Source: Beijerinckiaceae bacterium (GTDB lineage: Bacteria > Pseudomonadota > Alphaproteobacteria > Rhizobiales > Beijerinckiaceae). From it: a DNA stretch of 64,000 nucleotides. Under the pieces are notes generated by a model. That model was given only the letters and a program-made list of their open reading frames with translations, had not been told where the DNA came from and did not search any database. Shown here one piece after another: positions 11,491-20,431 of the stretch. Both the position numbers and the translations under genes were made by a program. Each line of letters opens with the position of its first letter. Position 1 is the stretch's first letter. The stretch is from NCBI GenBank assembly GCA_021324915.1, contig JAJPIC010000011.1, forward strand, positions 124,001 through 188,000, written 5' to 3'.

Positions 11491-13256
11491 ACGATGCTGC
11501 CTACGCCAGGGAACTGCCGTTTGGGGCGGCGCTGATCGCAGAAGATCGCACCCTGTTCCGCCTATTTGCGCCTGCGCAAAGCCGGATCTCGCTCGAGATT
11601 AAAGGCGCCGCCCCGCAAGACATGGAGCGTCGCGACGACGGCTGGTTCGAGCTCGAAGCCGAATGTGGGGCCGGAACGGCCTATCGCTATCGGCTCGAAA
11701 CCGGCCAAGCGGTGCCCGACCCGGCTTCTCGCGCGCAGGAAAGCGATCCGCACGGATGGAGCCTCGTTGTCGATCCGAACCAGTATAAATGGCGCAATGC
11801 CGACTGGCGCGGCCGGCCCTGGCGCGAAACAATCCTCTATGAATTGCACTGCGGATTGCTGGGCGGCTTTTCGGGAGTCGCGAGCGCCCTGCCGCGCCTC
11901 AAGGAGCTCGGGATCACGGCCGTCGAATTGATGCCGATCGCCGATTTCTCCGGCTGCCGCAACTGGGGATATGACGGCGTTCTGCCTTTTGCGCCGGATC
12001 GCGCCTACGGATCGGTCGAGGAGCTGAAAAAACTCATCGATTCCGCCCACGAGCTCGGGCTGATGATGTTTCTCGACGTCGTCTACAATCACTTCGGGCC
12101 GGACGGCAATTACATCGCCCAGTACGCGCCGGAGATGTTTCGCGACGATTATCATACGCCCTGGGGCTCGGGTATCGATTTCCGGCGCGCCGAGGTGCGC
12201 CGCTTCTTCATCGAAAATGCGCTTTATTGGCTGATCGAATTTAGGTTCGACGGCCTGCGTTTCGATGCCGTCCATGCGATCTCCGAAGAGGACTGGCTGG
12301 AGGAAATGGCGGTCGAGATTCGCGCCACGATCGAGCCTGGCCGGCACGTCCATCTCGTCCTCGAACACGACGGCAATATCGCGCGCCTTTTGCGCGGCAA
12401 GTTCGATGCGCAGTGGAACGACGACCTCCACCATGTGGTCCATGTTCTTCTGACCGGCGAGCACGAAGGCTATTATGTCGATTATCGCGACGGCGCGAGA
12501 AAGCTCGCCAAGGGGCTCGCCGAGGGCTTCGTCTACCAGGGCGAGCCTTCCGCCTATCGCGATGGCGCGCCGCGCGGAACGCCGAGCGCCGATCTTCCGC
12601 CGACCGCTTTCGTCTTTTTCCTGCAGAATCACGATCAGATCGGCAATCGCGCCCTTGGCGAAAGGCTGACGGCGCTCGCCGACACCGCAGCGCTTGAAGC
12701 CGCTATCGCGTTGCAAATGCTCGCCCCGCAGATTCCGCTGCTCTTCATGGGAGAGGAAGATGCAAGCCGCACGCCGTTTCTGTTCTTTACGGATTACCGG
12801 GGTGAACTCGCCCGGGCGGTTCGCGAAGGACGGCAGCGGGAATTCGCTCGCTTCAAGGCTTTCGCAGACCGCGAGAGACAGGAGCAGATTCCAGATCCGA
12901 ATTCGCTCGCGACTTTCGAGGGTTCGCGACCCGTGCCCGATCGCTCGCAGGCTTCGTCGCGCTTTTCTCTTTACCGTCGGTTGCTCGCCCTGCGTCACGC
13001 CGAGATCGCGCCGCGGCTCGAAGGAGCCCATTCGCTCTGGGCGAAAGCGCTTGGCGAAGCTGCGGTTACCGCGAAATGGCGGATGGGCGATGGCGCCGTT
13101 CTCTCGCTCTCGACAAATCTTGGATCTCTCCCGGCGCAGATCGATCCCCCTTCTGGCCGCGTGCTCTTCGAGAGCCGTAAAGGCGCCGCCGCATTGGCGC
13201 TCACAGGGACCCTGCCCGGGCATGCGACGATCGCGTTCCTGGAGATTGCGACGTGA
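11487..13256 (+). CDS. treZ: malto-oligosyltrehalose trehalohydrolase TreZ (589 aa)
   Basis: TreZ releases free trehalose from maltooligosyl-trehalose made by TreY. It has an N-terminal CBM48-like domain (LFRLFAPAQSRISLEI), then a GH13 barrel with FSGCRNWGYDGVLPFAPDRAYG, FLDVVYNHFGPDGNY, FDGLRFDAVHAI (nucleophile D260), HLVLEHDGN (acid/base E293) and FFLQNHDQIGNRALGERL. GVLPFAPDRAYG and LQNHDQIGNRA are characteristic of TreZ rather than GlgB or GlgX. The length is usual for the family. Its ATG overlaps the glgX stop by four bases, and it is followed by malQ through a GTGA overlap. Confidence 0.94.
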   Translation: MNDAAYARELPFGAALIAEDRTLFRLFAPAQSRISLEIKGAAPQDMERRDDGWFELEAECGAGTAYRYRLETGQAVPDPASRAQESDPHGWSLVVDPNQYKWRNADWRGRPWRETILYELHCGLLGGFSGVASALPRLKELGITAVELMPIADFSGCRNWGYDGVLPFAPDRAYGSVEELKKLIDSAHELGLMMFLDVVYNHFGPDGNYIAQYAPEMFRDDYHTPWGSGIDFRRAEVRRFFIENALYWLIEFRFDGLRFDAVHAISEEDWLEEMAVEIRATIEPGRHVHLVLEHDGNIARLLRGKFDAQWNDDLHHVVHVLLTGEHEGYYVDYRDGARKLAKGLAEGFVYQGEPSAYRDGAPRGTPSADLPPTAFVFFLQNHDQIGNRALGERLTALADTAALEAAIALQMLAPQIPLLFMGEEDASRTPFLFFTDYRGELARAVREGRQREFARFKAFADRERQEQIPDPNSLATFEGSRPVPDRSQASSRFSLYRRLLALRHAEIAPRLEGAHSLWAKALGEAAVTAKWRMGDGAVLSLSTNLGSLPAQIDPPSGRVLFESRKGAAALALTGTLPGHATIAFLEIAT

Positions 13257-15301
13257 GCCCGCCAAATCTGTCGTGGCTCGCGCGCGAAGTTGGAATTGCG
13301 GTCAATTGGACCAATGCGGCGGGCGAGCGCCGGCGTGTGTCCCCCGACACTTTGCGTCACATTCTGAAGGCGCTCGGCTTTGCCTGCGACACGCCGGCAG
13401 AACTTGCGGAAAGCTGCGATCGCATAAGGGCAGAGCGCGCCTCGCGTCCGCCGCGCTTTATCACTGCGGAAGCAGGGCGAGAGATCGCGATCGAGCTGGC
13501 CGGGAGCACGCGCGGCAAGCTCCTGCTCGAGGACGGAAGCGAAGCGGACGTTACGTTGAAAGAAAGCGAAAGCGGATCTTCGCTTCTGCCCGCAATTGCA
13601 CAGCCCGGCTATCATCAGTTCCTGACGGACGAGGTGGCGCTCCGCATTGCCGTTGCGCCGGCGCGATGTTTCGCATTCGCTGATGCTGCGCAAAATCGCG
13701 GGCTCTGGGGTCTTTCCGCGCAAGTTTACGGCTTGCGGCGCCCCGGCGACGGCGGCATCGGCGACACGACCTCGGTGGGCCAATTGGCGCAGGCCGCCGC
13801 CGCGCATGGCGCGGACGCTATTGCATTGAGCCCGATGCATGCGCTCTTCAGCGCCCAGCCCTGCAAGTTCAGCCCGTATTCGCCGTCGCACCGGCTGATG
13901 CTCAATCCGCTCCTCGCCGACCCGGCCTCTCTATTCGGAAGCGATTTTGTGACCCGAGCGGGCGAGCTTCCTGCGAGGATAGACGCCCTCGAATCGCTTG
14001 CACTCATAGATTGGCCCGAGGCTGCCGCGCAGAAGCTTGCTCTTTTGCGCCAGCTCTTCGAGAACTTTCTGCAAGGCGATCAGGTGAGCGCTTTGATGAG
14101 CGACTTTTGCGACTTTCGCCGGTCGGGCGCCGATCTCCTCGAGCGCCACGCGCGTTTCGAGGCCTTGCAGGCCGAGCTCATGTCTCGCGATCCGAAAGCC
14201 GCCGACTGGCGCAATTGGACGCCCGATTTGCGCGACCCTGCAAGTGCCGAAGTCGCCGCCTTCGCGCGCATGCATGAACGCGAGGTCCTCTTCCACATAT
14301 TCCTCCAGTGGATGGCCGATCGCGCCCTTGCCGAGGCGCAAGCAAGATCGAAGCAGGCCGGCATGCGAATCGGGCTCATCGCGGATCTCGCGGTCGGCAC
14401 GGAGGCGAGCGGGAGCGAGGCCTGGGCATGCCAGGGCGATCTTCTCCTCGGACTGAGCGTCGGCGCGCCGCCCGATGCATTCAATCCGGATGGACAGAAT
14501 TGGGGACTGACGTCCTTATCGCCGCAGGCTCTGCTCGCCAGGGATTTCGAACCTTTCCTCGCCACGTTGCGCACGCTGATGCGCCACGCGGGCGGCGTGC
14601 GGATCGATCACGTCATGGGCTTGAGGCGCCTCTGGGTCATTCCTGCCGCGACATCTTCGAACGAAGGCGCCTATCTCGCTTATCCTTTCGACGATCTCCT
14701 GCGTCTGATCCGGCTCGAATCCTTTCGCAATCGCGCAATTATCATTGGCGAAGACCTCGGCACCGTTCCCGCCGGCTTTCGTAAAATATTGGCCGAGGTC
14801 GGGATCGCGGGAATGGATGTCCTATGGTTCGCGCGTAAGGACGGCGAGTTTCTTCCGCCGAACCGATGGAGAAGGGACGCGCTCGCCATGACGAGCACGC
14901 ACGATCTTCCGACAATCGCCGGCTGGTGGAAAGGCAAGGACATCGCGGTCCGCAAAAGTCTCGGCTTGCTCGCAGAAGGCGAGGGACAGAAGGAACTGCG
15001 CCATCGTGCTCAGGACCGAGAAGATCTCTCCGACGCTTTCCAGAAAGCGGGGGTCTCGCCCGAGCCTTCGGTCGCCTCGCCCGTAGACGCGGCGATCGCA
15101 TTCGTCGCCAAGACGCCGGCGCCCCTCGCTCTCATCCCGCTCGAAGACATGCTCGGGTTGGAAGAGCAGCCGAATTTACCAGGCACGATCGACCAATATC
15201 CGAATTGGCGGCGACGCTATCCCTGCAATACGCATGAGATCTTCGACGATCCTGCCGTGTCGGCGCGCGCTGAGACGCTCGCAAACAGACATACGCCATG
15301 A
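13253..15301 (+). CDS. malQ: 4-alpha-glucanotransferase MalQ (682 aa)
   Basis: MalQ disproportionates malto-oligosaccharides by moving glucan segments between chains. GH77 features are an N-terminal region of about 140 residues, WGLSAQVYGLRRPGDGGIGD, the acarbose-site stretch PYSPSHRLMLNPL, GGVRIDHVMGLRRLW with nucleophile D452, IIGEDLGTVP with the acid/base Glu about 50 residues later, and TSTHDLPTIAGWW. The start is GTG at 13253 in a GTGA overlap with the treZ stop. Sitting between treZ and treY, it probably rebuilds short malto-oligosaccharides left by TreYZ into chains long enough to be reused. Confidence 0.94.
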   Translation: MSPPNLSWLAREVGIAVNWTNAAGERRRVSPDTLRHILKALGFACDTPAELAESCDRIRAERASRPPRFITAEAGREIAIELAGSTRGKLLLEDGSEADVTLKESESGSSLLPAIAQPGYHQFLTDEVALRIAVAPARCFAFADAAQNRGLWGLSAQVYGLRRPGDGGIGDTTSVGQLAQAAAAHGADAIALSPMHALFSAQPCKFSPYSPSHRLMLNPLLADPASLFGSDFVTRAGELPARIDALESLALIDWPEAAAQKLALLRQLFENFLQGDQVSALMSDFCDFRRSGADLLERHARFEALQAELMSRDPKAADWRNWTPDLRDPASAEVAAFARMHEREVLFHIFLQWMADRALAEAQARSKQAGMRIGLIADLAVGTEASGSEAWACQGDLLLGLSVGAPPDAFNPDGQNWGLTSLSPQALLARDFEPFLATLRTLMRHAGGVRIDHVMGLRRLWVIPAATSSNEGAYLAYPFDDLLRLIRLESFRNRAIIIGEDLGTVPAGFRKILAEVGIAGMDVLWFARKDGEFLPPNRWRRDALAMTSTHDLPTIAGWWKGKDIAVRKSLGLLAEGEGQKELRHRAQDREDLSDAFQKAGVSPEPSVASPVDAAIAFVAKTPAPLALIPLEDMLGLEEQPNLPGTIDQYPNWRRRYPCNTHEIFDDPAVSARAETLANRHTP

Positions 15302-17880
15302 CCGTTCCGCGTGCGACCATGCGGCTCCAATTCCATCGCGGGTTCACCTTCGACGATGCGATCGCCATCGTCCCGTATCTCGATGCGCTGAACATCAGCC
15401 ATCTCTACGCTTCGCCGATCCTCAAAGCGCGGACCGGCTCCCTGCACGGCTATGATGTGGTCGATCCGACGCAGCTCAATCCGGAGCTCGGCGGCGAACC
15501 GGCCTTTCGCCGGCTCGTCGCTGCCTTACGTGCTCGCGGTCTCGGAATTATCGTCGATATCGTTCCCAATCACATGGCGATCGGCGCTGAGAATCCGTGG
15601 TGGCTCGATGTCTTGAGGCTTGGGCATGAAAGCCGCTTCGCCGCCTTTTTCGATATCGATTGGGAGGCGGAAGATCCTGGCTTGCGCGGAAAAATCCTCG
15701 TTCCGATCCTCGGGAAGCCTTACGGCGAGGCGCTCGACAGCGGCGAGATCGAGCTTGCCTTCAATGAGGCGCTTGGCCGGTACGAGGCGCGCTATTTCGA
15801 CCACATCCTGCCGCTCTCGCCAAATTCGCGCGTCGAAAGGCTCGATGCCTATGATGCCGCGACGGCGGCGGGACGTCGGCGCCTTCATGATCTGCTGGAA
15901 CAGCAGAATTTTCGCCTCGCTTTCTGGCGCATCGCCAATGATGCCATCAATTGGCGGCGCTTCTTCGATATCAACGAGCTCATCGCGTTACGCGCGGAAG
16001 ACGATAGCGTCTTCGAAGCCGTCCACGCCAAGCTCTTCGAGCTCTTTGCCGAAGGCTTGATCGATGGCCTGCGGATCGATCACATCGACGGCCTGGCCGA
16101 TCCGGCCGCGTATTGTCGGCGTTTGCGCGATCGGCTCGAGACCTTGGAAAGCCGGCGGCCTGCCGGTTCGGATCGGGGGCCTGCCTATATCGTCGTCGAG
16201 AAGATTCTCGGCACAGGTGAGGAGCTCCCCTCGGACTGGGCCTGCGATGGCACGAGCGGTTACGATTTCCTCGATCAAATTTCCAGCCTCTTGCACGATG
16301 CCGACGGCGCCGAGCCGCTCGCGCAACTCTGGAAGAACGTGAGCGGCCGGCCGGCCGATTTCGGTGCGGAAGAGGAATTGGCTCGCCGCGAGGTCCTTAT
16401 CCAAAGCTTTTCTGCGCAATTATCGGCCGCCGTTGGCGCAATCTACCGTTTCGCCGAGGCCAATCTCGATACGCGGGATGTCGCGCGTCCGGCTATCCAA
16501 CGCGCGCTCGCCGAAATCCTCGCGCATTTGCGCATCTACCGCACTTACCCCAATGCGACGGTCTCTGCGCAGGATTGCTTCAATCGCGCAGTCGACGGCG
16601 CTTTACGGGCGTCTCCCCCGGCCGATCGCGACGTCGTGCGCCAGCTTGCACTTTGGCTGTGCGCGAAGGAATCTGGAAATCTGCACAAAGAGGCAATCAG
16701 GCATTTCCAACAGCTCAGTGCGCCGCTGGCCGCGAAGGCCGTCGAAGATACCGCCCTCTACCGCTATGGAAGACTGCTGTCGCGCAATGACGTCGGCTGC
16801 GACCCCGCCCGGTTCGCCGAAGACGTGGCCGCGTTTCATAAGCAGAATGACAGGCGCGCGGCGGTTTTTCCGCAGGCCATGCTGGCCACGGCGACCCATG
16901 ATCACAAGCGCGGCGAAGATGTGCGCGCCCGCCTCGCGGTCTTGAGCGAAATTCCGGAAATTTGGGCCGAGACTCTCGATCAATGGCTCGCGGAAGCCGC
17001 GAGCCTTTTCACGCAAATCGAAGGCAAGCCGGCGCCGTCGTACGGCGATGCCGCAATTCTTTTCCAGATGCTGGTCGGCGCTTGGCCGGCGGACCTCTCG
17101 GCCGAAGACGAGACCGGATGCGCAGCCTTCGCCGACCGGATCGGAGCCTGGCAGCAAAAGGCATTGCGCGAGGCCAAGCTCGCGACAAGCTGGCTTATGC
17201 CGAACGAGCCTTATGAATCTGCCGCGCGGAAATTCCTGATGCGCATATTCGCCCCTGCTTGGGCGGTGAAGATCAGCGCCTTTGCCCAGCGAATTGCCGC
17301 GGCGGGCGCGGTCAATGGACTGGCTCAGACTTTGCTCAAGCTGACCGTGCCGGGCGTGCCCGATATCTATCAGGGCTGCGAATTTTGGGACATGAGCCTT
17401 GTCGATCCGGACAATCGCCGCGCGGTCGACTTCGACGCGCGATCGAAAGCCCTCGATCGGGACGAGCCTATTGCAACGCTCGCGGCGCGTTGGCGCGATG
17501 GCCGGATCAAGCAAAGAATCATACGCCAAGTGCTTGCGGTGCGCCGAGCTTTGCCGCAGCTTTTTGCCGAGGGAACCTACCGAACTGTCACGGTCGAAGG
17601 CCATGCGGCGCGCCAGGTGTGCGCCTTCGTCCGGCAGAATCGTGGCGCAGGCGCGCTCATCGTCGCTTCCCGCCTCTGCGCGCGCCAGCTTGACGAAGCT
17701 TCGATCCTTGTGCCCACCGAGCGCTGGGGCGAGACCCGGCTGCGCCTGCCGCCGGACTTCGAGGCGGCTGAATTCCGCGAGCAATTGACGGGCCGCCTCA
17801 TAAAGAGCGCCCCCTCTTTGCCGATTTCCGCGATTCTCGATCGGCTGCCTGTCGCGCTTCTGGTCGCGCTGCCGGGCTGA
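15298..17880 (+). CDS. treY: malto-oligosyltrehalose synthase TreY (860 aa)
   Basis: TreY turns the reducing-end alpha-1,4 bond of malto-oligosaccharides into alpha,alpha-1,1, giving maltooligosyl-trehalose. The opening TMRLQFHRGFTFDDA and SHLYASPILKARTGSLHGYD are hallmarks of the family. Others are RGLGIIVDIVPNHMA, DGLRIDHIDGLADP (nucleophile D261), YIVVEKILGTGEELP (E301) and ATHDHKRGEDVRARL. The C-terminal part has LKLTVPGVPDIYQGCE. The ATG overlaps the malQ stop. It is the last gene of the operon; a string of inverted repeats follows before the convergent gene at 18237. Confidence 0.95.
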   Translation: MTVPRATMRLQFHRGFTFDDAIAIVPYLDALNISHLYASPILKARTGSLHGYDVVDPTQLNPELGGEPAFRRLVAALRARGLGIIVDIVPNHMAIGAENPWWLDVLRLGHESRFAAFFDIDWEAEDPGLRGKILVPILGKPYGEALDSGEIELAFNEALGRYEARYFDHILPLSPNSRVERLDAYDAATAAGRRRLHDLLEQQNFRLAFWRIANDAINWRRFFDINELIALRAEDDSVFEAVHAKLFELFAEGLIDGLRIDHIDGLADPAAYCRRLRDRLETLESRRPAGSDRGPAYIVVEKILGTGEELPSDWACDGTSGYDFLDQISSLLHDADGAEPLAQLWKNVSGRPADFGAEEELARREVLIQSFSAQLSAAVGAIYRFAEANLDTRDVARPAIQRALAEILAHLRIYRTYPNATVSAQDCFNRAVDGALRASPPADRDVVRQLALWLCAKESGNLHKEAIRHFQQLSAPLAAKAVEDTALYRYGRLLSRNDVGCDPARFAEDVAAFHKQNDRRAAVFPQAMLATATHDHKRGEDVRARLAVLSEIPEIWAETLDQWLAEAASLFTQIEGKPAPSYGDAAILFQMLVGAWPADLSAEDETGCAAFADRIGAWQQKALREAKLATSWLMPNEPYESAARKFLMRIFAPAWAVKISAFAQRIAAAGAVNGLAQTLLKLTVPGVPDIYQGCEFWDMSLVDPDNRRAVDFDARSKALDRDEPIATLAARWRDGRIKQRIIRQVLAVRRALPQLFAEGTYRTVTVEGHAARQVCAFVRQNRGAGALIVASRLCARQLDEASILVPTERWGETRLRLPPDFEAAEFREQLTGRLIKSAPSLPISAILDRLPVALLVALPG

Positions 17881-18162
17881 AACCCCTCCCCGGCGTTAGC
17901 CTTCAGAGCGCGGCTGGCCAGGGCGGCCCTTAGGGAGGGTTGACCTATAATAATGATTCGGAAGAATTATTACAGCCCCCGGTCGAGGCTTAGTTGTGTA
18001 TTCTCGCACCGCAGCAAAATTTTGCGCCAGCGAAATAACGCGGCGTAATCGCCATGGTCGTTCGCCCTCGAAGACTGGCAAAGCGCGGCGATGTTCCTCT
18101 TTAATCTTTACTCAAACGCTGAGGGAAGTTGCTGGATTGCGGATTCCTTGAGCCTGAACGAG

Positions 18163-18190
18163 AGTAGGCCGAGCCATCGCTCGGCCTACT
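18163..18190. terminator. perfect 12-bp hairpin between convergent genes
   Basis: AGTAGGCCGAGC (18163-18174) and GCTCGGCCTACT (18179-18190) form a perfect 12-bp stem around the loop CATC. There is no clear U-run on either side, so it is a probable bidirectional transcription end or RNA-stabilising structure rather than a textbook intrinsic terminator. Confidence 0.55.
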
Positions 18191-18206
18191 TAGCGAGGTC
18201 GGGGAA

Positions 18207-18228
18207 GGTTGGGCGGGAGCGCCCAACC
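18207..18228. terminator. second hairpin, directly after the gene at 18237-18803
   Basis: GGTTGGGCG (18207-18215) pairs with CGCCCAACC (18220-18228) around a 4-base loop, 8 bases beyond the stop codon of the minus-strand gene. In that direction it is followed by TTCCCC. It is the likely transcript end for that gene. Confidence 0.5.
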
Positions 18229-18236
18229 CGCGTGCC

Positions 18237-18803
18237 TTACCAATAGCTGGCCAATCGGCCCCCTCGCGGATTGCGGATGTCCGCCCAGGCAATATTCATC
18301 CGGTGAATTCGGGTGAGGCGACCTCCCGAATTGGGATCGTAGAGCATCGCCGTGCCGTCTCCATAGGTTTGCATGATGTAGGCGATGTGCCTCACGCCGA
18401 ATAAAACGACATTGCCCGGTTCGGCCCTCCCGCGCGGGAAGCGCAGCCAATTCCGCACGAGATAGAGATCGCGCACCGGATGCCCGAACACCCGTTCGCT
18501 GACGCCGCAGCCGCAGAACAATCGCCAGGGGCAGCCGGAAGGATGCGCCACGACCTGCGCGCCATAGCTCCGCATGGCCTGACGGAACTGAGAGGCACGG
18601 ACGAATCGCGGGCTGTAAGCGTTGCTTCGTCCATAATAGTGGCGATGATACCCACGATGCGCATAGTGGTTGTAGTGAATCCTGTGCCTGTAGCTCAGAT
18701 GAACACCGTAATGACGGTGATGATAGCAGTATCTATGATTTGTATGTGCTGATGCTAAGCTTGGCAGTAAGATGAGAATCGCAGCAATCAACAGGTGACG
18801 CAT
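18237..18803 (-). CDS. secreted His-rich protein with a CHAP/NlpC-like Cys-His core (188 aa)
   Basis: The function is unknown. A signal peptide (MRHLLIAAILILLPSLASA) predicts export. Residues about 20-60 are very rich in His, Tyr and Arg (for example HNHYAHRGYHRHYYG-like runs), which may bind metal or polyanions. The C-terminal 110 residues have CGCGVSERVFG, then WLRFPRGRAEPGNVVLFGVRHIAYIMQTYG, DGTAMLYDPNSGG and a His-containing tail. The pairing of a Cys segment with a downstream His strand in a small beta fold resembles CHAP/NlpC-P60 peptidase-like proteins, but this is inference. GGGAG lies six bases before the ATG. It converges on the treY end and is not obviously in an operon. Confidence 0.6.
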   Translation of the reverse strand: MRHLLIAAILILLPSLASAHTNHRYCYHHRHYGVHLSYRHRIHYNHYAHRGYHRHYYGRSNAYSPRFVRASQFRQAMRSYGAQVVAHPSGCPWRLFCGCGVSERVFGHPVRDLYLVRNWLRFPRGRAEPGNVVLFGVRHIAYIMQTYGDGTAMLYDPNSGGRLTRIHRMNIAWADIRNPRGGRLASYW

Positions 18804-19270
18804 GATTACTCCCGTTCGTTGGCCTCCCAGCCGGGAGCGATCAACATTATTTTCTGTGAAAATGCAAACGAGCGAGCGGCGGGCTACAGCTATGCTGCTG
18901 TCAATTACTCATTAAGCCGCAGGCATTCATCTTACGATGCTCAGCGGCACGGAGCGAAAAAAGAAAATGATCTTAGTGTGTTGGGAGGGCTTGGGGGGCG
19001 CGTCGCCGAGGAGCGGCGCGCCCCGGCGCTCATGCGAGGGGTTCCGGCGCGGCATCGAACTCATCGAGCTTGCCGCGCCAGCCTCGGCGCCTGGCTGTCC
19101 GCACACGTTGCCGCGCCGATCGTGCCCTCGCCGCATCGGGCGCGGTCGCAAAGATAGTCGCAAAGATAAATGCCGCGCTGTCCGAAGGAGTGCTGCATTC
19201 AGTTCGAGGAACGATCGGGCAGCGCTTACAGGCAAGAAAAGCAGCCGCCGGATAGCAACGCCGGGCAGAA
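18804..19270. other. gene-poor 467-base stretch
   Basis: Most of this stretch shows nothing recognisable. The only coding hint is a possible TctC/Bug receptor remnant at about 19090-19255, listed separately. Short open frames here have no family resemblance. The A-rich part at 18940-18975 could hold the promoter of the minus-strand gene at 18803, but no clear consensus is visible. Confidence 0.4.
19090..19255 (+). pseudogene. possible remnant of a TctC/Bug-type solute receptor
   Basis: One frame reads AVAKIVAKINAALSEGV and ends at about 19255. This strongly recalls the C-terminal helix of tripartite tricarboxylate (Bug/TctC) receptors, typically TPAxIVAKxNAALxxAL. The preceding bases in a neighbouring frame read GAWLSAHVAAPIVPS, which might be the frame-shifted WxGVFAPAGTP segment. 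No start, ribosome site or full-length domain exists. This is weak evidence for a decayed fragment, and chance similarity is possible. Confidence 0.25.
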
Positions 19271-20431
19271 TTATTGCCCCGTCACTCCCGCTTCCAGAGC
19301 CCCACCCGCGCTCCCTGCTGTGTCGAAGTCATAGACCGATATGACATTGGGCACATCGTCAACCGCCGCAAAGTTGAAGCGCGGATGACCGGCGACCACA
19401 CTGGCTATGCCGAACGCACCGCCCTGAGCGGCATCGACGTTGAACTCCCTGACGAATTGGCCTGATTTGGTGAATTCGATGATTTCGCTCGGATGGGTCG
19501 GATCGTTGTTGGCAGTGGCATCGCCGTTGGCAGTAAGGAGATGCCCGTTCGGCGCAAACACCAATGCCAAGGGACCGATCAGGCGCGGACTTACGAACAC
19601 GGGGGTGCCCTTGACGGCCAGGGAGGCCGCGGTTCCGGCGTAAGGAACCGCATAAATCGTATTGTCGGCTGTCGATGCCACGTAGAGGATGTCGGTGGTC
19701 TTGTCGTAAGCAAGCCCGGTCGGCCCGAGAATCACCGCCGCGGCGTTGGGTTGGACAGGGTATCCCATCGCAATTTCCGTCATGTGCACGATGCTGACAT
19801 TCGAGGGGCCAACCGAGATGTCGAGGCGTGAAACCGTCCCGCTCTTCACGTTCGACACGAATACCTGAGCTCGCGTGCCGCTGTCATTGATTGTCAGGTC
19901 CCAAGGGGTGTCGAGGAAGACGGGGCTGGCGAATGTGTTCACAAGATTGCCGTTGCGGTCGATGACCTGCAACGCACCTTGTTTTATCGTGTTGAAGGTT
20001 CCGTCTGTCGTCGGCACGTTGCCGACAAGGACAAATCCGCCTTGGAGGACGCCGAGCGCCGTGCTGAGGCCCCGACGCATGCTGGTAAAGAACGTGACTG
20101 CGTTGCCGTGCTTGCCGGGTGCAACCGGTGGAACCACGGTTCCGTCTGGGGTCAGCTTCACGATGGTGGTGCCGGTTCCTTGAACGTTTTTGGAGCTGTT
20201 GAAATTCGAGATCAACACATCGCCGGGCGCGATCGCACCGCCTCCCGGAAAATTCTGCGGCACGAACGCTACGCCATAGGGATTGAGGTCGCCATTCGCG
20301 GGAATGGTGGACGAAACGATGAGGCGCGGCAGAAACGCCTCGTCGGCGTTGCCAATTGTTGACTGGAAGGCAAGCGCTGTCGTCGATGCCATTCCGCAAG
20401 CGATCAGCGCGAGAACCATATTCCTTCGCAT
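19271..20431 (-). CDS. secreted beta-propeller (NHL/SMP-30-like) protein (386 aa)
   Basis: The exact function is unknown. From ATG at 20431 the product has a signal peptide (RRNMVLALIACGMASTTALA), then repeated blade-like stretches: NPYGVAFVPQNFPGGG, PWDLTINDSGTRAQVFVSNV, LGPTGLAYDKTTDILYVAS, PLALVFAPNGHLLTANGD and FNFAAVDDVPNVISVYDF. The pattern G-h-A-h-x-x-D/N-x-h-h-V-A/S of six-bladed propellers is clear, so it may be a periplasmic propeller that binds ligand or has lactonase-like activity. GGGAG lies seven bases before the chosen start, and the signal peptide begins exactly there; an open frame 18 codons longer was rejected. A strong palindrome lies about 104 bases upstream. Confidence 0.7.
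   Translation of the reverse strand: MRRNMVLALIACGMASTTALAFQSTIGNADEAFLPRLIVSSTIPANGDLNPYGVAFVPQNFPGGGAIAPGDVLISNFNSSKNVQGTGTTIVKLTPDGTVVPPVAPGKHGNAVTFFTSMRRGLSTALGVLQGGFVLVGNVPTTDGTFNTIKQGALQVIDRNGNLVNTFASPVFLDTPWDLTINDSGTRAQVFVSNVKSGTVSRLDISVGPSNVSIVHMTEIAMGYPVQPNAAAVILGPTGLAYDKTTDILYVASTADNTIYAVPYAGTAASLAVKGTPVFVSPRLIGPLALVFAPNGHLLTANGDATANNDPTHPSEIIEFTKSGQFVREFNVDAAQGGAFGIASVVAGHPRFNFAAVDDVPNVISVYDFDTAGSAGGALEAGVTGQ

Larger units (their letters stand above)
17881..18236. other. convergent intergenic region with several inverted repeats
   Basis: No gene is recognisable here. Imperfect arms AACCCCTCCC (17881-17890) and GGGAGGGTT (17933-17941) flank a GC-rich interior just after treY. TAATAAT (17948-17954) pairs with ATTATTA (17966-17972). 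Two perfect hairpins at 18163-18190 and 18207-18228 are listed separately. The whole looks like termination and spacer DNA between converging transcripts. Confidence 0.5.

Noticed and set aside
1289..13265. Long minus-strand open frames opposite glgE, treS, glgB and treZ (up to 789 codons)
   Set aside because: They mirror real GH13 genes on the plus strand, have no family resemblance, and come from GC-biased third positions.
18937..19344. 135-codon plus-strand frame rich in Arg and Ser
   Set aside because: Composition is typical of an out-of-frame reading, and it runs into the propeller gene on the other strand. Only the short Bug-like stretch in another frame was kept as a weak remnant.
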